Origin: an uncultured Caulobacteraceae bacterium
GTDB taxonomy: Bacteria > Pseudomonadota > Alphaproteobacteria > Caulobacterales > Caulobacteraceae
Direction of reading: 5' to 3'
NCBI GenBank assembly: GCA_946482375.1
Contig: CAMLRH010000042.1
Span: 1 to 13,065 of the forward strand
DNA length: 13,065 nucleotides
The notes under the pieces are model-generated. The model ran no database searches. It was given only the letters and a program-made list of their open reading frames with translations, and was not told where the DNA came from. Of the stretch, positions 1 to 5,518 are shown one piece after another. A program made the translations under genes and the position numbers. The stretch's first letter is position 1. Each line of letters begins with the position of its first letter.

Positions 1-526
<526 letters not shown>

Positions 527-609
527 GCTGTCGATTGAACGCGAAAGCCGGCCGAAAGAGGCGCGGCGCAAACCCCTCTATGTAGTGCGCAGAGTCGCGA
601 TGAACACAA

Positions 610-642
610 GAACATTATGAGAACGAATGCGCGGGTTGTCGC
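610..642 (-). promoter_or_regulatory. uvrA promoter with LexA (SOS) box
   Basis: On the minus strand 624-610 reads GTTCTCATAATGTTC, an exact match to the alphaproteobacterial LexA operator GTTC-N7-GTTC. Its centre contains CATAAT (614-619), a 5/6 match to the sigma-70 -10 box. With a 17-base spacer the upstream hexamer at 637-642 is GCGACA, a 4/6 match to TTGACA. LexA bound here would cover the -10 element. The operator is seen directly; SOS control is inferred from the known regulation of uvrA. Confidence 0.8.
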
Positions 643-644
643 AT

Positions 645-782
645 CCTTCCCCCCACGCAGGTGGGGAAACCATCCCCGAACGCGGAGCGGAGGGTCGATG
701 GGGGAGGCGTCCAGATGTGGACCTCCCCATCGAGCCTCGCCTCCGGCTGCGGCCCACTTCCCCCAGACAAGCTGGGGGAAGG
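645..782. repeat. Long palindromic intergenic repeat, copy A
   Basis: The element is close to symmetrical about base 714. Its outer arms begin CCTTCCCCCC at 645 and end GGGGGAAGG at 782. Each arm carries its own small hairpin (CCCC..GGGGAA on the left, TTCCCCC..GGGGGAA on the right). Inner arms around CGCGGAGCGGAGGG and CCTCCGGCTGCG are complementary with mismatches. The core is an imperfect stem starting TCGATGGGGGAGG (695 on) and ending CCTCCCCATCGA (to 733). No coding signal is seen. Part of the same pattern recurs at 11196-11240, so this is probably a genome-wide dispersed repeat; mobility is not shown. Confidence 0.75.
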
Positions 783-809
783 CAAGTATCCGCAGATACG
801 ACTTCGCCA

Positions 810-874
810 TGGTAAGTTTACTGCGCCGATTGGTAAGTAATCGGCGTGACATTTATACGTGATGTCACCTTACC
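810..874 (+). promoter_or_regulatory. Candidate promoter and operator cluster before the urcA-family gene
   Basis: A -35-like TTGGTA (830-835) and a -10-like TTATAC (853-858) are separated by 17 bases. Several exact motifs overlap them: TGGTAAGT as a direct repeat at 810-817 and 831-838 (21 bases apart); GGTAAG again in inverted orientation at 869-874; a perfect hairpin CGCCGATT/AATCGGCG at 824-831 and 839-846; and a perfect dyad GTGACAT-N9-ATGTCAC at 846-868 flanking the -10 box. This looks like regulator binding around a promoter. The bound factor is unknown. Confidence 0.45.
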
Positions 875-921
875 GCCTGAACTGATACATGCCCTCCCGA
901 CTCAATCCGGGGGGATGAATC

Positions 922-1272
922 ATGTCTATCCGTCTGGCGCTTGCCTGCGCCGCATCTGTTCTCGCGTTCGCTTCCGTTGCGCAAGCCGACGCCGGCCGGA
1001 GAGCGACCGAAATCTTCGTCTCGTCCGATGGCGTTGATTTCTCGGACCCGGCGGACGCCACCGCCTTCTACGCGTCGCTGAAGCGGGCGGCGATCAACGC
1101 CTGCGACAGCGATATGGGCCGAAACCTCGCCGCCATCGCCTCCGATCGTCAGTGCGCGGCGGCGTCGCTCGATCGCGCCGTGCGCCAGATGGGACGTTCC
1201 TCGCTGATCGCTCTGCACGAGCGCGCGACCGGCCAGCAGGCGACGACGGTTCTGGCTGCGGCGCCGCAGTAG
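922..1272 (+). CDS. UrcA family secreted protein
   Basis: A 116-residue protein with a clear Sec signal peptide: positive MSIR, hydrophobic residues to about 20, and a cleavage motif AQA-DA after residue 22. The mature part fits the UrcA family, small exported proteins of unknown function common in Caulobacterales and sphingomonads. It has a strand-like start (EIFVSSDGVDFSDP), a helix (ATAFYASLKRAAINAC) and a second helix with QCAAASLDRAVRQM. The two cysteines, Cys61 and Cys78, are spaced as in the family and probably form a disulfide in the periplasm. The ATG at 922 is preceded by a GGGGGGAT ribosome-binding site 5 bases away. It is a single gene with its own promoter region. The family call rests on remembered pattern, and no function is assigned. 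Confidence 0.75.
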   Translation: MSIRLALACAASVLAFASVAQADAGRRATEIFVSSDGVDFSDPADATAFYASLKRAAINACDSDMGRNLAAIASDRQCAAASLDRAVRQMGRSSLIALHERATGQQATTVLAAAPQ

Positions 1273-1303
1273 AATTTGCCTCGACTTCGTAGAAATGTAG
1301 AAT

Positions 1304-1319
1304 AGTTACGCACGTAACT
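1304..1319. promoter_or_regulatory. 16-bp near-perfect palindrome, possible operator
   Basis: AGTTACGCACGTAACT pairs at seven of eight half-site positions. It lies in the 149-base gap between the urcA-family gene and the LysR-type regulator. It has no T-tract and is AT-rich in the arms, so it looks more like a protein-binding dyad than a terminator. It does not show the T-N11-A pattern usual for LysR-type proteins, so autoregulation is not implied. Confidence 0.4.
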
Positions 1320-1444
1320 GCTGCATTTTGGCGCGCCCGTAGGAAATTTCACCCGACTGCGTTTGCATTTGTCAGGCGGCTCGCTTACATCCGCTCCTGC
1401 CTGTACGCCCACGAATCGCGCGTGACGTTTGAAGGGGGGTCTTC

Positions 1445-1477
1445 ATGCCTGCGCGTAAGCTTCTCCGCCATGAGTGA
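1445..1477 (+). CDS. Possible 10-residue leader peptide before the LysR-type regulator
   Basis: An ATG at 1445 has one of the strongest ribosome-binding sites in the window, GAAGGGGGG at 1431-1439, five bases upstream. It opens a 10-codon frame, MPARKLLRHE, ending in TGA at 1475-1477. That frame overlaps the ATG of the regulator at 1470 by eight bases. The regulator's ATG has no ribosome-binding site of its own, so translational coupling or reinitiation is plausible. The alternative is that the regulator starts at GTG 1422 and this small frame is chance. Nothing beyond the layout supports expression. Confidence 0.35.
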   Translation: MPARKLLRHE

Positions 1478-2372
1478 CGATCTGCCATCTCTGGGCGCGC
1501 TTCGCGTGATCGACGCGGCGTGCCGTCACGGCAACTACCGCGCCGCCGGCCGAGAGCTGAACATCAGCCATGCCGCCATCAGCCAGCAGGTCGCCCGCCT
1601 CGAAAAGCAGCTGAACGTCGCCCTGTTCGTCCGCGATGGCGTGAAGATGAAGCCGACACCGGCCGGCGAAGAACTGGCCGACGGCTACCGCCGGGCCCTT
1701 CGCACGCTCGAACGCAGCCTCCAGCGCGCCACGACCCGCGAGGCGGCTCCCAAACTGGTGGTCAGCCTGCCGACATCGCTCGCCAACCCGTGGCTGCGGC
1801 ACCGACTGGACGTCTTCGGCCATGCGTTGGCCGCGGCTCGCGTGGAGGTGCGCTCCGACGCCCTGGAGCCCGACTTCACCCAGGTCGACGTGGCCGTGGT
1901 CTGCGGCGACCGCGACCGGCGGGGCCTGTGGGTGGAGCACCTGTTCGACCGCTCGGTCACGCCCGTTTGCAGCCCCGGCTTCCAGCAGGCGCATGGGCTG
2001 AACGACCCCGAACATCTGGAGCGGACGCCGCTGCTGATCCACGACGAGGAGTCGTGGGAAATCTGGTTCGCCGCCGCGGGACTCAAGCCCGCCGCGCTCG
2101 ACGGCCCGATGCTCGATCCGACCATGGCGCTCAGCGCGGCGATGGACGGCTATGGCGTGGCCATGGCCTGCCGCATCTCCGCCTCGACCGAGCTGGAGCA
2201 GGGGCGCCTCGTGCAGCCCTTCGACATCTGGGCGTCCACCTCGACCCGCCTCCATCTGGCCTGGCCGGAAGACCATCCGCAGCTCGACCGTATCCACGCC
2301 TTCGCCGACTGGATGAAGCGGGAGATCGCGCTCTCGCTAGCCGGTCCGGAGCCGTTCGCCGGCGCCGCCTGA
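1470..2372 (+). CDS. LysR-type (GcvA/AmpR-like) transcriptional regulator
   Basis: A 300-residue protein of the usual LysR-type length. Residues about 4-63 form the winged helix-turn-helix: LGALRVIDAACRHGNYRAAG, then the recognition region NISHAAISQQVARLEKQL and the wing LFVRDGVKMKPTPAGEEL. A linker helix follows to about residue 90. The rest is a periplasmic-binding-protein-like effector domain, with family-typical stretches such as DVAVVCGDRD, PVCSPGF, LLIHDEESWEIWF and GYGVAMACR. The sequence resembles the GcvA/AmpR branch, but the ligand and targets cannot be read off. A GTG at 1422 would add 16 residues (MTFEGGSSCLRVSFSA) that do not resemble the family, so ATG 1470 is preferred. It has no good ribosome-binding site of its own; see the leader frame at 1445. 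The next gene is on the same strand but 119 bases away. Confidence 0.9.
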   Translation: MSDDLPSLGALRVIDAACRHGNYRAAGRELNISHAAISQQVARLEKQLNVALFVRDGVKMKPTPAGEELADGYRRALRTLERSLQRATTREAAPKLVVSLPTSLANPWLRHRLDVFGHALAAARVEVRSDALEPDFTQVDVAVVCGDRDRRGLWVEHLFDRSVTPVCSPGFQQAHGLNDPEHLERTPLLIHDEESWEIWFAAAGLKPAALDGPMLDPTMALSAAMDGYGVAMACRISASTELEQGRLVQPFDIWASTSTRLHLAWPEDHPQLDRIHAFADWMKREIALSLAGPEPFAGAA

Positions 2373-2389
2373 CCACCTCCGCGTGCGGC

Positions 2390-2405
2390 CGCGAATTTTT
2401 TCGCG
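2390..2405. terminator. Weak hairpin after the LysR-type gene
   Basis: CGCGAA-tttt-TTCGCG forms a 6-bp stem 17 bases after the regulator's stop. There is no T-tract after the stem, so termination is uncertain. Confidence 0.25.
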
Positions 2406-2430
2406 CCGTCTTCACGGTTGGGGAACCATC

Positions 2431-2439
2431 TTATCCACA
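2431..2439 (+). promoter_or_regulatory. Perfect DnaA box upstream of the ParA-like gene
   Basis: TTATCCACA is an exact match to the strong bacterial DnaA box. It lies 52 bases before the GTG start of the ParA-like gene. Only one box is seen and there is no AT-rich unwinding region, so this is not an origin. A role in DnaA-dependent control of the next gene, or in DnaA titration, is possible. Confidence 0.5.
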
Positions 2440-2491
2440 GAATGCCCCCAATTGTTTTGGGTAAGTGGGGCGTTTGTCGGGGAGGTCGGGC

Positions 2492-3151
2492 GTGAAGACG
2501 CTTAGCGTTCTATCTTGCAAGGGGGGCACGGGGAAGACGACCCTCGCGCTGCATCTGGCCGTGGCGGCCCAGGCCGCCGGTCGTGGGGTCCTGGTCGCCG
2601 ATCTCGACCGGCAGCGGTCGGCCGTGGATTGGCGTCGCGAGCGCGACCACCTGCGTCCCAACGTCGAAGAGGCCAAGCCCGGCTCGCTGTGGACGCTGCA
2701 GCAGGCGGCGGGCCGTCTCGGCTCCGACCTGATGATTATCGACACCGCCTCCTCGCGCGAGGAGGAGAGCGCCTACGCCATCAAGTGCGCCGACCTGTGC
2801 CTGATCGTCCTGCGCCCCAACTTCCTCGACCTGAAGGCCGTGGTGGGTTCGGCCCAGGCGGTGCTGAACCAGAACAAGACCGGCGTTTTCGTGGTCAACC
2901 AGGCGCCGGCCGGTTCGGGCGGCATGAGCGAGGTCATGACCGCGCTGCGGCCCTACGGCCTGCCCATCGCACCGATCCGCATCCGCCAGCGCAACTGCTA
3001 CCAGCAGGGCCTTGGCCAGGGCCGCACGGCCCAGGAGATCGAGCCCATGGGTCCGGCCGCCGAGGAGATGGCCGCGCTGTGGTACTACCTCGACAGCCTG
3101 CTCTGGCCCGCCCACGGCGAGCACGAGCCGCTGCTGGCCCAGACCGCCTGA
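2492..3151 (+). CDS. Orphan ParA-family (MinD/ParA/Mrp-type) ATPase
   Basis: A 219-residue cytoplasmic ATPase of the short ParA type. The deviant Walker A motif CKGGTGKTT is at residues 9-17, with the signature lysine Lys10 and catalytic Lys15. The A' motif is ADLDRQRSAVDW (36-47), where many relatives have DPQ instead of DRQ. Walker B is LMIIDTASS (80-88, Asp84). The later LIVLRPNFLDL and FVVNQAPAG match the nucleotide-base and dimer regions. There is no N-terminal DNA-binding domain. ParA proteins use ATP-driven dimerisation on DNA to position cargo such as plasmids, chromosomes or protein clusters. No parB, parS or other partner gene is near, so the cargo is unknown. The GTG at 2492 is chosen for its GGGGAGG ribosome-binding site (2479-2485); an upstream GTG at 2465 has none. 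Confidence 0.87.
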   Translation: MKTLSVLSCKGGTGKTTLALHLAVAAQAAGRGVLVADLDRQRSAVDWRRERDHLRPNVEEAKPGSLWTLQQAAGRLGSDLMIIDTASSREEESAYAIKCADLCLIVLRPNFLDLKAVVGSAQAVLNQNKTGVFVVNQAPAGSGGMSEVMTALRPYGLPIAPIRIRQRNCYQQGLGQGRTAQEIEPMGPAAEEMAALWYYLDSLLWPAHGEHEPLLAQTA

Positions 3152-3163
3152 CACCCTGACGGC

Positions 3164-3178
3164 GCCGCTTTCTGCGGC
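3164..3178. terminator. Weak hairpin after the ParA-like gene
   Basis: GCCGC-tttct-GCGGC forms a 5-bp GC stem 13 bases past the stop. No T-tract follows, so it is at best a weak or factor-assisted terminator. Confidence 0.3.
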
Positions 3179-3205
3179 ATGAACGCACGCTGACCGCGAG
3201 GTTCA

Positions 3206-3233
3206 TTGAACGGCATACCGCTTTTGCTATAAG
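3206..3233 (+). promoter_or_regulatory. dksA promoter, sigma-70-like
   Basis: TTGAAC (3206-3211) and TATAAG (3228-3233) are separated by 16 bases; each matches its consensus at five of six positions or close to it. The bases just after the -10 box, GCGGCGC, are GC-rich, as in discriminators of promoters repressed by ppGpp and DksA. Transcription would start near 3240, giving a short leader before dksA. Confidence 0.6.
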
Positions 3234-3276
3234 GCGGCGCTCAATGTGACCGGGGCGTTAGGGGCGTGAGGCGTCA

Positions 3277-3705
3277 ATGAAGGCGACTGCTGTTCTGTCC
3301 AAGCCTGAAGAGTACCGTCCTTCCGAGGACGAGCCCTTCATGAACGAGCGACAGCTCGAGTTTTTCAAACAAAAGCTCATCGACTGGAAGGAAGAGATCC
3401 TCCGCGAATCTCGCGAGACGGTCACCCACCTCCAGAAGGAGACCGAGAACCATCCCGACCTGGCCGACCGCGCCAGCTCGGAGACTGATCGGGCTCTTGA
3501 GCTTCGCACCCGCGACCGGCAACGAAAGCTGATCTCCAAGATCGAAGACGCGTTGCGCCGGATCGAGGACGGCTCCTACGGCTACTGCGAGGAAACCGGC
3601 GAGCCGATCGGCCTTGCCCGCCTCGAAGCGAGACCCATCGCCACCCTCAGCCTGGAAGCCCAGGAACGCCACGAACGCCGCGAACGCGTGCATCGCGACG
3701 ACTGA
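3277..3705 (+). CDS. dksA: RNA polymerase-binding transcription factor DksA
   Basis: DksA binds the secondary channel of RNA polymerase and, with ppGpp, adjusts rRNA and biosynthetic promoters in the stringent response. The protein has 142 residues (E. coli 151). Residues about 24-95 form the coiled coil. Its tip reads DLADRASSE, giving Asp61, Asp64 and Ala66 in the DxxDxA pattern needed for activity. The globular part YGYCEETGEPIGLARLEARP matches the zinc-finger fold, but of the four expected cysteines only Cys104 remains; the others are Thr107, Ser125 and Ala128. This cysteine-poor form is known in alphaproteobacteria, so the protein is probably functional without structural zinc. The ATG at 3277 has a GAGG site five bases upstream; ATG 3340 (Met22) is a possible shorter start. 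It has its own promoter and ends six bases from the convergent M50 gene. Confidence 0.95.
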   Translation: MKATAVLSKPEEYRPSEDEPFMNERQLEFFKQKLIDWKEEILRESRETVTHLQKETENHPDLADRASSETDRALELRTRDRQRKLISKIEDALRRIEDGSYGYCEETGEPIGLARLEARPIATLSLEAQERHERRERVHRDD

Positions 3706-3711
3706 GGCGAA

Positions 3712-4497
3712 CTAGGCGGGCGTCCAGAACCGGAACGTCGTCCAGCCTTCGGCCACGGCCTGCATCGGCACGCCGAGCCAGGCGCATAGCTCGGCCGCGC
3801 CGCCAAACAGGTCGTCCGAGGCGCCGGGGATGAAGAAGATCGCCGCCAGGAGCACCCAGATGGCGACGGCCTCGATGCGTCGCAGACTTCTCTGCACCCC
3901 GCGGGGCAGCCACGGCCGGATCACGCCGTAGCCGTCGAGGCCCGGCACGGGCAGCAGGTTCAGGATCAGCGCCGTCGCCTGCAGGAAGGCGAGGAAGGCG
4001 ACCGCGCCGACAAGCGCGGTCGGCGATCCGAACATCGGGGCGAGCCAGAGGACGGCGGCCAGAACCAGCAGCACCACGAAGGTGCCCCCGGGACCCGCGA
4101 GTGAGGCCAGCGAGCGGCCGGCGCGGCTGCGGATGAGGTCCATGCGCAGGTATACGGCCCCGCCCGGAAAGCCGATGCCGCCCAGCACCAGGGCCAGCAG
4201 CGGGATGATCAGCGAGAGCTGGACGTCGGAGTATTTGAGCGGATCGAGCGTCAGGTAGCCGCGCTGGACGACGCTGTGGTCGCCGCCTCTCCAGGCGACG
4301 TAGGCGTGGCCGAACTCGTGCACCGTGACGCTGAGCACCCAGCCGCAGACCACGAACAGGAAGGTCAGAATCCCCGGCGGGTTGGCGAGCATGGCCAGCG
4401 CCAGACCAAGGCCGACGAACGCGGCCAGCATCATCAGCGCGTTCAGGCTGATCCCGACCGTCGCGCCCGCACGGGCATCTACGCCGCTGGCTGTCAC
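3712..4497 (-). CDS. Site-2 protease family (M50) membrane metalloprotease
   Basis: A 261-residue integral membrane protein. The zinc-binding motif HEFGH is at residues 60-64, inside the hydrophobic segment GWVLSVTVHEFGHAYVAW. The third ligand motif NLLPVPGLDG (180-189) supplies an aspartate. These are the two hallmarks of site-2 proteases, which cut substrates within the membrane. Further hydrophobic segments lie at about 18-55, 94-115, 138-155, 160-180 and 210-225. The GYLTLDPLKY segment after the first motif is typical of the small M50 rhomboid-independent branch often annotated simply as site-2 protease family. There is no PDZ domain, so it is unlike RseP. The GTG start at 4497 has an AGGGGGAAAGG ribosome-binding site just upstream. 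The substrate is unknown; the nearby sigma-factor remnant is not enough to link them. Confidence 0.88.
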   Translation of the reverse strand: MTASGVDARAGATVGISLNALMMLAAFVGLGLALAMLANPPGILTFLFVVCGWVLSVTVHEFGHAYVAWRGGDHSVVQRGYLTLDPLKYSDVQLSLIIPLLALVLGGIGFPGGAVYLRMDLIRSRAGRSLASLAGPGGTFVVLLVLAAVLWLAPMFGSPTALVGAVAFLAFLQATALILNLLPVPGLDGYGVIRPWLPRGVQRSLRRIEAVAIWVLLAAIFFIPGASDDLFGGAAELCAWLGVPMQAVAEGWTTFRFWTPA

Positions 4498-4559
4498 GTC
4501 GCCTTTCCCCCTGCTTCACGCGAGAGTTGCGCAGGCTGGGTGGCCTGTAAAGCGACCGC

Positions 4560-4838
4560 TCAGGCGACCCAGCCGTAACGCGGCGCGAGCCGCACCAGCA
4601 CCCGTTCGGTGATGGTCTGGCAGCGCGCGCCAAGGAACGGGAAGGCCTCGGTCATGGTCGAGGCGAGCTTTTCGTCCAGCGCCTTGCGCAGCAGCTTTCT
4701 GGCGCGGTGCAGGCGGGTCTTTACGGTCGCCGGGAGGAGGCCGAGCGCCGTGGCGGTTTCCTCGACGCTGCCGTCCTCGATGTCGCGCATGATGAAGACC
4801 ATGCGGAAGGCTTCCGGCAACTCGTCGATAGCCAGGTG
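4560..4838 (-). pseudogene. ECF sigma factor remnant, C-terminal part with region 4
   Basis: The minus strand encodes about 92 residues that match the end of an ECF (RpoE/SigJ-like) sigma factor. HLAIDELPEAFRMVFIMRDI is followed by EDGSVEETATALGLLPATVK and TRLHRARKLLRKAL, the region-4 helix-turn-helix that contacts the -35 box. A tail with FPFLGARC follows, as seen in alphaproteobacterial ECF proteins. Region 2, which binds the -10 box and core polymerase, is missing. The frame stays open to 4943, but beyond 4838 it is only the antisense of the SnoaL remnant and has no sigma-like sequence. A full gene would be about 190-210 residues. The boundary is estimated to within about ten bases. As it stands it cannot act as a sigma factor. 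Confidence 0.75.
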
Positions 4839-5051
4839 TTCGACGGCGATGTGGTGCTGGTCGAGTTCTGGCTTACCGGCACGCACCTCGGCCCGCTGCG
4901 TATCGACGGGCGCACGATCGAACCGACCGGAAAGGCCTTCCACGTGCGGATGGCCGCAAGCTGCGAGTTCGAGCCCGGCGGGACCGGCATCGTCAACGAG
5001 CGGCCCTACTTCGACCAGGGCGCGGTCCTGAGGGCGCTAGGCCTCCAGTAG
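4839..5051 (+). pseudogene. SnoaL/NTF2-like protein remnant, C-terminal half
   Basis: The plus strand encodes about 70 residues matching the second half of a SnoaL-like (ester cyclase/NTF2-fold) protein: FDGDVVLVEFWLTGTHLGPL, then IEPTGKAFHVR, and the closing IVNERPYFDQGAVLRALGLQ. Family members are about 130-150 residues, so the first half is lost. There is no start codon with a ribosome-binding site near 4839. The frame is open upstream to 4707, but that part is the antisense of the sigma-factor remnant. The 3' end is intact and overlaps the convergent DUF1428 gene by 15 bases. I read it as a dead fragment. Confidence 0.75.
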
Positions 5052-5390
5052 GGGGGTGAAGCCACCAAAGATCATCCGCCGTCCGTCGACCGGGACCCCG
5101 CCCATCGCCTCGCGCATGCGCGGGTCGGCCAGCACCGCGGCGTTGGCCGCGTCGCGCACTTCCTTCGAGGGGTAGGTGATCCACGAGAAGACAACGACCT
5201 CGTCGTCGCCGGCCATTACCGCGCGCGGAAAGGAGGTCACTTCGCCGTAGGGAACGTCGTCGCCGAGGCATTCCACCACGGAGAGCGCACCGTTTGCCTT
5301 CCACAGCTCCGCCCCCGTGGCCGCCGCCTTGCGATAGGCGTCCACCCTGTCCTTCGGCACCGAAAGCACGAAACCATCCACGTAAGCCAT
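5037..5390 (-). CDS. DUF1428 family protein (YbaA-like)
   Basis: A 117-residue cytoplasmic protein, the same length as E. coli YbaA, the best known DUF1428 member. Family-typical stretches run through it: MAYVDGFVLSVPKDRVDAYR at the start, GALSVVECLGDDVPYGEVTS in the middle, then VVFSWITYPSKEVRDAANA and DPRMREAMGG. The fold is expected to be a ferredoxin-like dimeric alpha/beta barrel. The biochemical role is not established. The ATG at 5390 is chosen because the family begins MxYVDGF and AGGGGAT lies about eight bases upstream; in-frame codons before it do not fit. It is divergent from gltX across a 128-base gap and ends inside the SnoaL remnant. Confidence 0.92.
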   Translation of the reverse strand: MAYVDGFVLSVPKDRVDAYRKAAATGAELWKANGALSVVECLGDDVPYGEVTSFPRAVMAGDDEVVVFSWITYPSKEVRDAANAAVLADPRMREAMGGVPVDGRRMIFGGFTPLLEA

Positions 5391-5493
5391 GTCGCGATCC
5401 CCTGAGTAGCTTAAAGCAACCCATATCACCTCATCGAGGCCGCGGACGCAACGGCCCGGCTTGACTTCCTTTGGCTCAGGCCCGACCTAGCCG

Positions 5494-5509
5494 CCTCGAA
5501 ACGAGGAAG
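5494..5509 (+). promoter_or_regulatory. gltX ribosome-binding site within a small hairpin
   Basis: CCTCG-aaa-CGAGG (5494-5506) runs into AAG, so the gltX Shine-Dalgarno GAGGAAG (5503-5509) is half buried in a 5-bp stem with a 3-base loop. It lies nine bases before ATG 5519. A modest effect on initiation is possible. A TTGACT at 5461-5466 is a possible -35 element, but no matching -10 box is clear. Confidence 0.35.
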
Positions 5510-5518
5510 CCCTCCCGC

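Larger units (their letters stand above)
527..921. other. Gene-free stretch between uvrA and the urcA-family gene
   Basis: These 395 bases separate two divergent genes. They hold, left to right, the uvrA leader, the LexA-box promoter (610-642), a 138-base palindromic repeat (645-782), a small hairpin GTATC-cgca-GATAC (786-799) and a cluster of direct and inverted motifs around a candidate promoter (810-874). Short open frames here overlap the palindromic repeat, have no convincing ribosome-binding site and resemble no known protein, so I call no gene. Confidence 0.7.

Noticed and set aside
645..782. CRISPR array or tRNA in the palindromic region
   Set aside because: There are no regularly spaced identical repeats with spacers, and no cloverleaf or conserved tRNA bases.
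617..862. Small open frames through the palindromic repeat before the urcA-family gene
   Set aside because: They lack ribosome-binding sites, follow the repeat's composition and resemble no known protein.
592..1417. GANTC (CcrM methylation) sites at 592-596, 899-903 and 1413-1417 in upstream regions
   Set aside because: One or so per few hundred bases is expected by chance; no clustering supports methylation-dependent control.
1520..2464. Second long plus-strand frame inside the LysR-type gene
   Set aside because: It is out of frame, rich in Arg/Pro/Ala and shows no domain; the other frame is a full LysR-type protein.
2373..2491. Replication origin around the DnaA box
   Set aside because: Only one box is present, with no AT-rich unwinding region or other origin features.
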